Assembly (NCBI RefSeq): GCF_020687545.1
Contig: NZ_JAJEQX010000012.1
Coordinates: 36,657 to 100,656 of the forward strand
Reading direction: 5' to 3'
DNA: 64,000 nucleotides
Source of the DNA: Ruminococcus turbiniformis
Lineage (GTDB): Bacteria; Bacillota; Clostridia; Lachnospirales; Lachnospiraceae
Position numbers and translations under genes: made by a program. Below, piece by piece: positions 8,873 to 17,700 of the stretch. The stretch's first letter is position 1, and every line of letters starts with the position of its first letter. The notes below the pieces were generated by a model. It saw nothing but the letters and a program-made list of their open reading frames with translations, did not search any database and was not told the DNA's origin.

Positions 8873-9324
8873 ACCGCGCCTTCCTTTCTCAGGACGTGCC
8901 ACTCGCCCCGGAACCTTCCGCCGTCTTCTTCCAGTTGTTCCGTCTTACCGCCGTCTCCCGGAATCAGCGGCATCTCCTCCGCCGTCTCTGATAAGTAATC
9001 CGTAAGAAGCCAGCTCACAATATTTACATTATCTTTTCTTCCTGTAATTATATCCGGCGTTACAATTCCGAACATCTGCTCCAGGAAATCAATCGCCACC
9101 TGATTCTGCCTGCAGCTGAGAATCAGGCTGTGGTAAAACCAGAGGTATACTCCGTCCACATGCTTTTCATTCTCTCCATTTACCGCCATATCTACATAAA
9201 CTGTCTGAAACGGGCTGTCAAAACCATATTTCTCCACAAGGGCCATGATCGCCCTTCCGTAAGGTTCCTCACTCAGATAAGCGGAAAGTATCTCCCTGTC
9301 TTCTTCTCTGCACTCTCTGATCAT
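8869..9324 (-). CDS. Short protein resembling the N-terminal half of a GNAT-family protein
   Basis: This 151-aa protein begins MIRECREEDREILSAYLSEE, and the KYGFDSPFQTVYVD segment resembles the N-terminal domain of two-domain GNAT proteins of about 270-280 aa. The C-terminal acetyl-CoA-binding fold expected after residue 130 is missing; the chain instead ends in a charged Gly/Glu-rich tail. It may be a domain that now works alone, or a decayed gene. It overlaps the PfoR-like gene by 4 nt (ATGA), so the pair is co-translated. The family assignment is tentative. Confidence 0.5.
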   Translation of the reverse strand: MIRECREEDREILSAYLSEEPYGRAIMALVEKYGFDSPFQTVYVDMAVNGENEKHVDGVYLWFYHSLILSCRQNQVAIDFLEQMFGIVTPDIITGRKDNVNIVSWLLTDYLSETAEEMPLIPGDGGKTEQLEEDGGRFRGEWHVLRKEGAV

Positions 9325-9484
9325 ATATCTTTGTCCTTTCTCTCACCGTCCTGCTCTTCTTCGCGCAACCGCTTTGCAGGGCTTTTCTTCCTCTCCGGAC
9401 TTTCAGGCCGCAGCCAGCGCCGGTATACAATTACACTTATTAAATATAACAAAAACAGAGAATACAGGCAACGGGATTTTGGGA

Positions 9485-9513
9485 ATGACTTTTCTTCTCC
9501 TCTGTGTTAGAAT
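9485..9513 (+). promoter_or_regulatory. Promoter for the 88-aa protein gene
   Basis: ATGACT (9485-9490, one mismatch from TTGACT) and TAGAAT (9508-9513) are separated by 17 bp, 34 bp before the start codon. Confidence 0.5.
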
Positions 9514-9546
9514 AGCTTCAGACTTAAAGAAAAGGAGCTTCAGATC

Positions 9547-9813
9547 ATGTTTCGATTATGGGGAAAAGAATTTAAAGACAACCGAATGCTGCGCGACATT
9601 GTCATCTGCGATGATTCGGATGACACACGCACTCATAAAATATTTAACGCCCTCGATCAGATCTGCTATGAATTTGACTTAAGCAAGCCGATCTGGCTGG
9701 ACGCAACCATCACCGAATTTAAGCGGCACGCCAAGGCGAGATTTTATCAGGACAACTTCGTCGATTCCATCGATTTTGATTATCTGGAGATACAGGTGAT
9801 TGAAGAAGGATGA
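9547..9813 (+). CDS. Conserved small protein of unknown function (88 aa)
   Basis: I do not recognise a named family. The protein is soluble and charged, with no signal peptide or membrane segment: MFRLWGKEFKDNRML, an acidic ICDDSDDTRTHK stretch, a central YEFDLSKPIWLD, and an Asp/Glu-rich end. A very good ribosome binding site (AAAGGAGC, 10 nt before ATG) and its own promoter support expression. It is flanked by genes on the opposite strand, so it forms a single-gene unit. The predicted pI is acidic. Confidence 0.7.
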   Translation: MFRLWGKEFKDNRMLRDIVICDDSDDTRTHKIFNALDQICYEFDLSKPIWLDATITEFKRHAKARFYQDNFVDSIDFDYLEIQVIEEG

Positions 9814-9847
9814 CAGACTGCCCGGAAGCAGCCTGAATCATCCCGGA

Positions 9848-11263
9848 TCATCCGTTCCTGATCGCCTCAAGGGGGCTTAAGCCCATAGCTCTGCGCGCGG
9901 GGAAATATCCTGCCGCTGTGCCGGTAAGAACCGCAAACCCTGTTGACAGAAACAGCAGCCATACCGGTATAAACGAAATACTGCCTCCCAGCTCCATCCC
10001 TCCTCCTGAAACGAATATATTGATGATGCCTGATATTAAAAGGCTCAGGATATTTCCTGTAATTCCTCCGGCTAAACCGATAAAGGCAGCTTCTATCAGA
10101 AACATCCTGCGGATACTGCTGAGGCTGCATCCGATCACCTTCATAACTCCAATCTCTTTTGTCCTTTCGTACACGGACATCATCATCGTGTTTGCAATGC
10201 CGATTGCCGCCACCAGAAGTGATACCGCGCCGATACCGCCCAGCACCGCCTGGACCATCTCAAACTGTTTCTTCATACTATCTATATATTCTTTATTTGT
10301 AGTCACGTTATAGCCCATTCCCCGGATCTCATCTGATATCCTCTCTACATTCTTCATATCATCGGCCTGGATTTTTGCGGAACTGTAAACGAACTTCCCA
10401 TATGGCCTGCCGCTCTTTGTCGTCGGCTGTCCCGGGATCGCGCGTCCCCTGAATTCTCTCCTTAAATACTCCTTAAGCACTCCAAGATCACAGAATACAT
10501 TCTCTGAATTTGCGTTCTGATTTTTCTCTCCTCCTGCAACAACGCCGCTGACCGGAACTGCATATTTTTTCGGGGCCTGCGCCGGGGCAGAACTGATTCC
10601 CGCATTACCGGCTCCGTCCCCGCCCTGCTTTTCCGTTCCCATGTCTGCCGGCTGGCCTGACCTTGCGTAGCCATCCTGGTCAAGTACAAGGAAGAGAGGA
10701 TCTTTTCCAAGATCAATGTCCGGCATCACCCCGGTTTCCCAATATCCTCTTCCGGTCCCTTTTTCTGTAAATCCGGCCAGTACATAATTGCCGAACACAA
10801 GCTGCAGTTCGCGGCTGTCCGGATCGGGAAGTTTTCCCCCTTTCTCCATTTTAAGATTCATCGATGCAAGTCCGGCGGGAGTCATTCCCTGTATTTCAAT
10901 CATTCCCTCATAGCTGCCTTTAAGAACAACTGCGGGAAGGCTCAGAACGGGTTCCGCGCTTTTTACATGTTCGAGCTGTGCCAGCTGTTTCACCACTTCA
11001 TCGGTAATATATTTCGTCCTGCTTTCCTTTTTTGCTCCGTCCCCCGGCATTTCTTCCTGTCCTTTTCCCGTGACGGTAATTCCTGACGCTCCGCCGTTTT
11101 TTTCTACTTCGCTGTACATGGATCTCTGCATTCCCAGTCCAAGCGACACCATTACCACAATCGATGATGTCCCGATCACTACGCCAAGGACTGTAAGAAA
11201 TGTTCTCAATTTTCTTCTGCTCAGGCTGCTGATGCTCATTCTGAACAGATCATTCCATCTCAT
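9848..11263 (-). CDS. MacB/FtsX-type ABC transporter permease
   Basis: The protein of about 471 aa is a four-helix MacB-like permease. One TM segment lies near the N terminus (RRKLRTFLTVLGVVIGTSSI), then a large extracellular MacB-core domain of roughly 270 residues, then three TM segments in the last 130 residues, including GAVSLLVAAIGIANTMMMSVYERTKEIG, the family's coupling-helix signature. The extracellular part holds a low-complexity Gly/Ala/Lys insertion. ATG 11263 is preferred because AGGAGG lies 9-10 nt upstream; it overlaps the end of the secreted-protein gene by 14 nt. It works with the ATPase at 12902-13606; the exported substrate is unknown. Confidence 0.9.
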   Translation of the reverse strand: MRWNDLFRMSISSLSRRKLRTFLTVLGVVIGTSSIVVMVSLGLGMQRSMYSEVEKNGGASGITVTGKGQEEMPGDGAKKESRTKYITDEVVKQLAQLEHVKSAEPVLSLPAVVLKGSYEGMIEIQGMTPAGLASMNLKMEKGGKLPDPDSRELQLVFGNYVLAGFTEKGTGRGYWETGVMPDIDLGKDPLFLVLDQDGYARSGQPADMGTEKQGGDGAGNAGISSAPAQAPKKYAVPVSGVVAGGEKNQNANSENVFCDLGVLKEYLRREFRGRAIPGQPTTKSGRPYGKFVYSSAKIQADDMKNVERISDEIRGMGYNVTTNKEYIDSMKKQFEMVQAVLGGIGAVSLLVAAIGIANTMMMSVYERTKEIGVMKVIGCSLSSIRRMFLIEAAFIGLAGGITGNILSLLISGIINIFVSGGGMELGGSISFIPVWLLFLSTGFAVLTGTAAGYFPARRAMGLSPLEAIRNG

Positions 11264-12905
11264 CAGAGAATTCCTCCTCTTCCGCCGCATTTTTCCGTTT
11301 TCTGCGTTTCATAAGCACAGCCACTGTACCGCCGGAAGCGGCAATGATTCCTATAACGGCAGCCGCTGCCGGGACAAAGCTTTTTTCCTCCTGCGCAGCA
11401 GTTTCATCCATATCCGTCAGGCTGTCCATCTCCGCTTTTTCAATATTCACGCTGAATTCCTGCTCTGCCGTACTTATATTTCCCGCATCATCTTCATAGC
11501 TGACAATCAGCCTGCATTTTTCTCCTTTCGCGGCATTCTGTTTTATATTCACAATACTGTCGATTGTACCTGTCGCTCCGGAGTCAAGATTACCGATAAA
11601 CTCCTCCTTTTCCTCAAGCACTTTTCCTTCAAATTTTGCCTTTACATTATACATTTTTACCCGTCCGAGATTATAAAGACTGCAGGATATATTTACCTCA
11701 TCTCCGGCCGCGGCAGTCTCCGGGGACACCTGAATCCTGCTGAATTCAAATCTCGCTTTCTGGTTTACCGGAATCGCGAGAATCGACTGCGACTCATACT
11801 GCACAGCTTTACTGTCCTCGTATTTCATTGACATACCGACACTGTACGGCTTCTGGATCAGATCCGCCCGCGCGTTCAGATCTATTGAAATATCTCTTGT
11901 CTCTCCGGCGGGTATCCCCTCCAGGTAGATTGAGCTGGAGCCCGACGCCGGAAGAAATGCCGGGGCCTCGGCCGCGTTGTCAGATCCGGATGAAGGCGGC
12001 TGAATGTCAAAAAGCATGTTGGAAACCGGCATATTTTTTGATGTATTTTTCAAGTGTACTGTAAGAGTAAAATTCGTGCCTGCATCTACTTTTCCCGGAG
12101 CAGTGTCAAATCCTGTCACAATCACCCGGGGCACGCTTCCCTTTCCGTTCTCCCCGGATTCTCCCGCAATTATGCCCGGCGCGCCTCCCGCGGCTACCGG
12201 ATCACTGTTATATACTTCACCGGCCGAAAGCACACTGCCAAAACTTTCCGCTCCGCCTCCGAATCCGGTTCCGCCGGACGGGCTTTCTGCTGTATTCCCG
12301 CCTTCCGGCGTTTTTTCTTCGGACACTGTCTGGGACGGCTCTTTTGCTTCTGCCTGTGTTTTCACAAACACATATTTATTTGTCTCAAAAGAGTTTACCC
12401 CGTCATCATAAGTCAGACGGAACTCCAGTCTGTACGGTTTTCCGGTAACATCTTTTCTCACTGTCAGAGGCTCTTCACCGCCTCCCCACACTGCCTCGAC
12501 CTGCTGGTCTGCCCCTACTGTTTCCAGGCTCTGTCCATAATTCATCTGTCCTACATCAAAAGGCCAGTCATCGGCATTTTGTATAACAGGTTCGATCCAA
12601 ACATTCTGCGCGTCTGTATTCCCGCTGTTTTTCACTTTAATTTCAAGGCTTGTATTTTCTCCTGCGCTAAATACCGGTGTTTCCTGGCCGTCCCCGATTC
12701 CAAGCTGAATACGTGCAGGCTTCATATCTCCTTCTTCCGCGGATACCTGCCTCGCGGGAAGCATGGAGAATACGAGGGCAGCGCAGAGCATACCCGCCCA
12801 GAGGGCTCCCGCCCGTTTTCTTTTCTTTACCCATAAAGTTGCGCCGCTGTATATTCCAGTATTTTCATCCGTTCTGCGACTGAAAATGAATTTATCGTTT
12901 TTCAT
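11250..12905 (-). CDS. Secreted, membrane-anchored CARDB/S-layer-like protein of an ABC exporter
   Basis: This 551-aa protein has a basic N terminus, a signal sequence (ALWAGMLCAALVFSMLPARQ) with likely cleavage after VSA, several Ig-like CARDB-type modules (NTSLEIKVKNSGNTDAQNVW; NFTLTVHLKNTSKNMPVSN; EVNISCSLYNLGRVKMYNVK), a Gly/Ser/Pro-rich linker around residues 200-250, and a C-terminal TM helix (AAVIGIIAASGGTVAVL) followed by KRRKRK. It sits between the ATPase and the permease with overlaps on both sides, so it is probably an extracellular partner of the exporter, comparable in position to a membrane-fusion protein. No sortase motif is seen. The biochemical role is inferred from context. 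Confidence 0.75.
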   Translation of the reverse strand: MKNDKFIFSRRTDENTGIYSGATLWVKKRKRAGALWAGMLCAALVFSMLPARQVSAEEGDMKPARIQLGIGDGQETPVFSAGENTSLEIKVKNSGNTDAQNVWIEPVIQNADDWPFDVGQMNYGQSLETVGADQQVEAVWGGGEEPLTVRKDVTGKPYRLEFRLTYDDGVNSFETNKYVFVKTQAEAKEPSQTVSEEKTPEGGNTAESPSGGTGFGGGAESFGSVLSAGEVYNSDPVAAGGAPGIIAGESGENGKGSVPRVIVTGFDTAPGKVDAGTNFTLTVHLKNTSKNMPVSNMLFDIQPPSSGSDNAAEAPAFLPASGSSSIYLEGIPAGETRDISIDLNARADLIQKPYSVGMSMKYEDSKAVQYESQSILAIPVNQKARFEFSRIQVSPETAAAGDEVNISCSLYNLGRVKMYNVKAKFEGKVLEEKEEFIGNLDSGATGTIDSIVNIKQNAAKGEKCRLIVSYEDDAGNISTAEQEFSVNIEKAEMDSLTDMDETAAQEEKSFVPAAAAVIGIIAASGGTVAVLMKRRKRKNAAEEEEFSDEME

Positions 12906-13606
12906 ATTTCCTGCTTTCTCCTCTTCTCTTTATTCTCTACAATTTTTCCGTCTATCACGCGGATAATGCGGTCCGCATACTCCGCCTCATTCATGTCATG
13001 TGTTACCATCACAAGCGTCCTTCCCTGTTCCGATACAATTTTCTGCATCAGCCGCATTACGTCCTCCGATGTGCGCGAATCCAGATTTCCCGTAGGCTCA
13101 TCCGCAAAAATGATCCGGGGATCCGACACAAGCGCCCGCGCAATGCTCACACGCTGCTGCTGTCCTCCCGACATCTGGTTCGGCATATGGTTCTTTTGTT
13201 TCTCCAGGCTTACCATTCTGAGCATCTTTTCCGCTTTTTTCTTTCTCAAACCTCTCTCCTCTCCCCGGAAAGAAAGCGGCAGGGCTACATTTTCAAGTGC
13301 ATTCAGTGCCGGAAGCAGATGGAACGACTGGAAAATAAAACCCACATTGTTCCCGCGGAAGCTTACCAGTTCGCTTTCATTCATTTTTTCGATGTGATGG
13401 CCGTTTATAATGACCTCTCCCTTTGTCGGCCGTTCCAGTCCGGCCAGCATATTGAGAAGGGTTGACTTTCCTGAGCCCGATGTGCCCACAATGGCACAGA
13501 ATTCGCCCTCCCGGACAGTAAAGCTTACCCCGTCCAGAGCCCGGACAGCAGTATCTCCTACCCGGTAAAGCTTATACAGATTGTTTACGCAGATTATATT
13601 TTTCAC
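12902..13606 (-). CDS. MacB/LolD-type ABC transporter ATP-binding protein
   Basis: This 234-aa ATPase has Walker A GTSGSGKST, Q-loop GFIFQSFHLLP, signature MSGGQQQRVSIARAL, Walker B IIFADEPTGNLD and the switch histidine in MVTHDMNEA. GNLD after Walker B is characteristic of the LolD/MacB/FtsE clade. It is the first gene of the three-gene exporter operon and overlaps the next gene by 4 nt. It powers the permease at 9848-11263 from the cytoplasm. Confidence 0.93.
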   Translation of the reverse strand: MKNIICVNNLYKLYRVGDTAVRALDGVSFTVREGEFCAIVGTSGSGKSTLLNMLAGLERPTKGEVIINGHHIEKMNESELVSFRGNNVGFIFQSFHLLPALNALENVALPLSFRGEERGLRKKKAEKMLRMVSLEKQKNHMPNQMSGGQQQRVSIARALVSDPRIIFADEPTGNLDSRTSEDVMRLMQKIVSEQGRTLVMVTHDMNEAEYADRIIRVIDGKIVENKEKRRKQEI

Positions 13607-13743
13607 ATTCTCCTCCTTTTTGCGGATTTCCTCTTCAAGTGAAAAAAGGATAACCGCATCATAAAGGATAAATCAAAAGATAGTGTCCGGGGAAAAGTAA
13701 AGATTTTCTAAAAATAAAAAGAAGAAAAGAGACTGCAGACATA

Positions 13744-13804
13744 AACAACCGGCATGCCAGCCGGTTGTTTCCATTAAAAAAGTCCCGTAAACACGGGACT
13801 TTTC
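13744..13804 (-). terminator. Two stacked hairpins downstream of tRNA-Gly(CCC)
   Basis: AAAGTCCCGT (13779-13788) and ACGGGACTTT (13793-13802) form a 10-bp stem that on the minus strand ends in a run of U, a clear terminator for the tRNA. A second stem, AACAACCGG/CCGGTTGTT, lies at about 13744-13770. The 13607-13743 stretch holds nothing else I can name. Confidence 0.75.
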
Positions 13805-13807
13805 ACA

Positions 13808-13878
13808 AGCAGATGACGGGAATCGAACCCGCCTCCCCAGCTTGGGAAGCTGGTGTTCTACCGATGAACTACATCTGC
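13808..13878 (-). tRNA. tRNA-Gly (CCC)
   Basis: The 71-nt gene has acceptor GCAGATG/CATCTGC, T-loop GGTTCGATTCC, and anticodon arm CCAGC-TTCCCAA-GCTGG giving anticodon CCC. No CCA is encoded. Confidence 0.95.
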
Positions 13879-13930
13879 ATCTGGCACGATAGAAATTATA
13901 CCGCTCTTTCTGCAAAAAAGCAAGGCTTTT

Positions 13931-14599
13931 TTAATCAATCTGCCAGTCAATCGGCTCAATTCCATTACTTACCAGGAACTCATTTGTCTTGCTGAAAGGC
14001 CTGCTCCCAAAAAAGCCGCGGAAGGCCGAGAGCGGGCTCGGATGCGGTGCGGTTAAAATCAAATGCTTCGGATTATTGAGCATCGCCTTTTTTCTCTGTG
14101 CCGGACTTCCCCACAGGATAAACACCATCGGACGGTCCTGGCTGTTGAGCGCCATAATCGCCGCATCCGTAAACTCTTCCCAACCGATTCCCCGGTGGGA
14201 GTTTGCCTGGTGCGCACGCACGGTAAGCACCGTGTTCAGAAGAAGCACTCCCTGCTGCGCCCATTTTGTCAGACATCCATGATTCGGAATCGTACAGCCC
14301 AGATCATCGTGCAGCTCCTGATAGATATTCACAAGCGACGGAGGAATCTCTACGCCCTTTTTCACAGAAAAACACAGCCCGTGGGCCTGCCCGTTGTTAT
14401 GGTACGGGTCCTGTCCCAGGATCACGACCTTCACATCTTTCAGCGGAGTCAGGTGAAATGCATTAAAAATATCCTCTGCCGGGGGGAAAATCAGCCTTGT
14501 CCTGTACTCCTCATTCACTTTTTCAAAAAGTTTCCGGTAATACTCTTTCGAAAATTCCCCCTTCAGGGCTTCGTACCAGTCTCCGTTCAGTCCTGCCAT
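13931..14599 (-). CDS. ung: Uracil-DNA glycosylase (family 1)
   Basis: The 222-aa enzyme removes uracil from DNA to start base-excision repair. Family-1 motifs are GQDPYHNNGQAHGLCFSV with the catalytic Asp at about residue 62, the WAQQGVLLLNTVLTV segment, and HPSPLSAFRGFFGSRPFS with the minor-groove intercalation loop. The length is typical. ATG 14599 is chosen because AAAGGAG lies 7 nt upstream; the upstream extension to 14626 has no site. It lies downstream of hisF on the same strand but has no pathway link to it. Confidence 0.97.
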   Translation of the reverse strand: MAGLNGDWYEALKGEFSKEYYRKLFEKVNEEYRTRLIFPPAEDIFNAFHLTPLKDVKVVILGQDPYHNNGQAHGLCFSVKKGVEIPPSLVNIYQELHDDLGCTIPNHGCLTKWAQQGVLLLNTVLTVRAHQANSHRGIGWEEFTDAAIMALNSQDRPMVFILWGSPAQRKKAMLNNPKHLILTAPHPSPLSAFRGFFGSRPFSKTNEFLVSNGIEPIDWQID

Positions 14600-14694
14600 A
14601 ATATTCTCCTTTTTGTCCGTTAACATTTCTGAATCTGTACATCTTCGCGAAAATATTACTCTCTCCCGGTGCTTCCGTACTTTCCGTGCATGCG

Positions 14695-15456
14695 CTACAG
14701 CCTTACCGGTACATTTTCACTGCGCAGATACTCTTTGACCTGTCGGATCTCCAGTTCCTTATAATGGAACAGCGATGCCGCCAGAGCCGCATCCGCCTTG
14801 CCTTCTGTCAGAGCTTCACGGAAGTGTTCAAGCTTTCCCGCTCCGCCGGAGGCGATTACCGGAACAGAGACATTCTCCGCAATCGTTCTGGTCAGTTCAA
14901 GATCGTATCCCGCCTTCGTGCCGTCACAGTCCATACTTGTCAGAAGGATCTCTCCTGCGCCGAGCGCGTCCACTTTTCTCGCCCACTCAACCGCATCGAT
15001 CCCCACATCGATTCGTCCGCCGTTTTTGTAAATATTCCATCCGGAACCGTCTGCTCTTCTCTTCGCGTCAATCGCCACGACGACACACTGGCTTCCGAAT
15101 TTGTCCGCAGCCTCGCTGATCAGTTCCGGCGTGTTTATCGCCGAGGAATTGATGGACACCTTATCCGCGCCCTCTCTTAAAATCGCACGAAAATCATCCA
15201 CCGTCCGGATTCCTCCGCCCACTGTGAACGGAATAAAGACACACTCCGCTACCTTTCTCACCATGTCAATCACAGTTCCTCTGGCGTCAGAGGATGCGGT
15301 GATATCCAGAAATACAAGCTCATCTGCCCCGGCTCTGTCATACGCCTTCGCAATTTCCACCGGATCTCCCGCATCTTTCAGATCAACGAAATTGACTCCT
15401 TTGACCACCCGCCCGGCATTCACATCCAGACAGGGAATAATTCTTTTTGTAAACAT
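14695..15456 (-). CDS. hisF: Imidazole glycerol phosphate synthase, cyclase subunit HisF
   Basis: The 253-aa TIM barrel makes imidazole glycerol phosphate and AICAR from PRFAR with ammonia delivered by HisH. Visible are the catalytic IIPCLDV (Asp11) and [14 protein letters not shown] (Asp130), the phosphate-binding [11 protein letters not shown] and the [12 protein letters not shown] loop. ATG 15456 follows GGGAGGAAA; the upstream in-frame extension would run into hisH. HisH lies immediately upstream, so both subunits are co-expressed. The other his genes are not in the window. Confidence 0.96.
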   Translation of the reverse strand: MFTKRIIPCLDVNAGRVVKGVNFVDLKDAGDPVEIAKAYDRAGADELVFLDITASSDARGTVIDMVRKVAECVFIPFTVGGGIRTVDDFRAILREGADKVSINSSAINTPELISEAADKFGSQCVVVAIDAKRRADGSGWNIYKNGGRIDVGIDAVEWARKVDALGAGEILLTSMDCDGTKAGYDLELTRTIAENVSVPVIASGGAGKLEHFREALTEGKADAALAASLFHYKELEIRQVKEYLRSENVPVRL

Positions 15457-15485
15457 ATATTTCCTCCCAAACCGGATGCCGCGCA

Positions 15486-16094
15486 TCACAGCTCTACAAA
15501 ATTTCTCAGAATAGCGAGTCCCACATCACTGCTCTTTTCCGGATGAAACTGACACGCAAACACGTTATTCTGTTCCACCGACGCATGGATGTGCGTGCAG
15601 TAATCCGTGGATGCCTTTACAATCTTTTCATCCTCTGCTCTCAGATAGTAGGAATGCACAAAATAGACATACGCTCCGTCCTGTATTCCCCGGAAGAGCC
15701 GTCCGTCATTTTCAAGATGAAGAGAGTTCCATCCCATATGGGGGATTTTCATCCCTTCCTGCTCCGGGATTCGTAAGATCTCTCCTTTAAGGATTCCAAG
15801 CCCTTCCACTCCCGGCGCCTCATCGCTCCGCTCGAAAAGCAGCTGCAGTCCCAGACAGATACCGAGAAACGGCGTGCCCTTGTTTACTACACGGCGTATC
15901 ACCTGATCCAGCCCCCGCGCTCTGAGTGTTGCCATTGCATCTCCGAAAGCGCCCACTCCCGGAAGGATCACTTTATCCGCCGACTCAATCTTTTCCGCGT
16001 CGCCGGTTATCACCACTTCCTGTCCCAGCGACAGAAGCGCTTTCTCCACACTTCGTATATTTCCCGCATCATAATCAATGATCGCTGTCATCAT
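15486..16094 (-). CDS. hisH: Imidazole glycerol phosphate synthase, glutaminase subunit HisH
   Basis: This 202-aa class-I glutamine amidotransferase supplies ammonia to HisF. The nucleophile Cys is in [11 protein letters not shown] (about residue 80) and the His-Glu pair in [10 protein letters not shown] near residue 185. The start is [16 protein letters not shown], typical of HisH. ATG 16094 and 16091 are adjacent; AGAGGATTAAAAG precedes them. The gene lies 3 nt after the AGCS symporter gene, so read-through from that gene is likely. Confidence 0.96.
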   Translation of the reverse strand: MMTAIIDYDAGNIRSVEKALLSLGQEVVITGDAEKIESADKVILPGVGAFGDAMATLRARGLDQVIRRVVNKGTPFLGICLGLQLLFERSDEAPGVEGLGILKGEILRIPEQEGMKIPHMGWNSLHLENDGRLFRGIQDGAYVYFVHSYYLRAEDEKIVKASTDYCTHIHASVEQNNVFACQFHPEKSSDVGLAILRNFVEL

Positions 16095-16097
16095 CTT

Positions 16098-17507
16098 TTA
16101 ATCCTCTTTTCTTCCCATACCTGTTTTTACCACAGGAACCGGCGTATCGTCAACCGCGTCCAGGTTATTGATGTATTTTTTCGTCTCTTTTACGATCACC
16201 GGTGACAGCAGAAGCACTGCGATCAGGTTCGGAATCGCCATCAGAGCATTCAGAATATCCGCAATCAGCCACACAAGGTCAAGCGCAAGCACCGGAGCGA
16301 TCAGAGCAACCACTATGTAAAGCACACGGTATGGTATCAGGCCTTTCTTTCCCGAGAAGTACTCTACGCACCGCTCGCCGTAGTACGCCCACCCCAGAAT
16401 GGTTGAATACGCAAATGTAATAATGCCGACAACCAGAATAAATGGTCCGAAATAGGGGATCTGTGCAAATGCAAGTGTTGTCAGCGTTCCGCCGTCTTCG
16501 ATTCCGGATCCCACACCTGCGGGATCCCTGAGCATTGTAGAGACAAGCACAAGCCCTGTCATCAGGCAGACAACAACCGTGTCCCAGAAAGTCCCTGTAG
16601 ACGAAACAAGCGCCTGTCTGACCGGATTTTTCGTCTTGGCCGCCGCTGCCGCAATCGGCGCGGATCCCATACCGGACTCGTTGGAAAAAAGACCTCTCGC
16701 AACTCCGTACTGAATCGCATAGCGCAGCCCGCCGCCCACGAGACCGCCCACAACAGCCCCCTGATCCGCAAAGGCGAGTCTGCAGATCGTCGTAATCGCC
16801 GGTATGACGTATTCATGATTCATACCGAGAATGATCACACAGCCGAGCACATAAAAAACAGCCATAAACGGAACAAGTTTCTCACACACACTGGAGATCG
16901 TCTTAATACCGCCGAAGATGACAAACGCCGTCAGTACCGCCACAGCAACTCCTACAATCCATGGCTGGATTCCCAGATTCGAGCTGCACACTTCCGCAAT
17001 GGCGTTAACCTGCGTCGCGCAGCCGATTCCGAAGGAGGCAAATCCTGCAAATACGGCAAAAATCATACCGAGCCACTTCATGTTCAGCCCGCGCTCCAGC
17101 GCGTACATGGCACCGCCCTGCATACGCCCGTCAGGCGTCTTGACGCGGTACTTCACGGCAATCAGTGATTCGGAATACTTTGTCGCAATTCCAAACACAC
17201 CGGTCAGCCAGCACCAGAGTACCGCTCCGGGGCCGCCAAGCGCAATCGCAGTTCCGACTCCGATAATATTTCCTGTTCCTATCGTAGACGCAAGAGCTGT
17301 CGTCAGCGCCGCAAACTGGCTCACTTCCCCGTCCGCTCCATCCTCTTTGGCCACAGAAAGCGGAATCCCTTTGATAATTGTTTTTCTCTGGATGAATCCT
17401 GTGCGGATTGTGAGAAAAACATGGGTTCCAAGAAGAAGCAGAATCATGCCCCAGTCCCAGACAAGGTCATCAATGGACTGAATAATCCCGTAAATTGTCT
17501 CGTACAT
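16098..17507 (-). CDS. AGCS-family sodium/alanine (glycine) symporter
   Basis: This 469-aa integral membrane protein has about 11 TM segments. Family motifs include TTALASTIGTGNIIGVGTAIALGGPGA split across the N-terminal third, and ARGLFSNESGMGSAPIAAAAA in the middle, which is diagnostic of AGCS. It should import small neutral amino acids with Na+ or H+. GGAGGGAAAAAAC precedes ATG 17507. It is first in the AGCS-hisH-hisF run. The leader (17508-17700) holds a long inverted repeat, but I see no glycine riboswitch signature. Confidence 0.93.
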   Translation of the reverse strand: MYETIYGIIQSIDDLVWDWGMILLLLGTHVFLTIRTGFIQRKTIIKGIPLSVAKEDGADGEVSQFAALTTALASTIGTGNIIGVGTAIALGGPGAVLWCWLTGVFGIATKYSESLIAVKYRVKTPDGRMQGGAMYALERGLNMKWLGMIFAVFAGFASFGIGCATQVNAIAEVCSSNLGIQPWIVGVAVAVLTAFVIFGGIKTISSVCEKLVPFMAVFYVLGCVIILGMNHEYVIPAITTICRLAFADQGAVVGGLVGGGLRYAIQYGVARGLFSNESGMGSAPIAAAAAKTKNPVRQALVSSTGTFWDTVVVCLMTGLVLVSTMLRDPAGVGSGIEDGGTLTTLAFAQIPYFGPFILVVGIITFAYSTILGWAYYGERCVEYFSGKKGLIPYRVLYIVVALIAPVLALDLVWLIADILNALMAIPNLIAVLLLSPVIVKETKKYINNLDAVDDTPVPVVKTGMGRKED

Positions 17508-17613
17508 GTTTTTTCCTCCCTGTTCTCATTTCATTCCCTGATTTCATCACGGACATCTGGTATCTTATGCGCTTTATATTCCGAAGATGCATATTTCACG
17601 CCAGAATGCACAT

Positions 17614-17660
17614 GAGGCATACGATAAGCCCACTGCTCTCAGCGGCATGCCGTATGCCTC
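17614..17660. repeat. 10-bp inverted repeat between sensor kinase and AGCS genes
   Basis: GAGGCATACG (17614-17623) and CGTATGCCTC (17651-17660) are perfectly complementary with 27 nt between. On the minus strand no U-run follows. It may be the end of the sensor-kinase transcript, or a structured part of the AGCS leader. Confidence 0.6.
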
Positions 17661-17700
17661 AAAACCATCGGTAATAGTAACATTTTAACGCATTTTCACT

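Noticed and set aside
17508..17700. Glycine riboswitch in front of the AGCS symporter
   Set aside because: The conserved glycine aptamer pieces were not found; only a plain inverted repeat is present.
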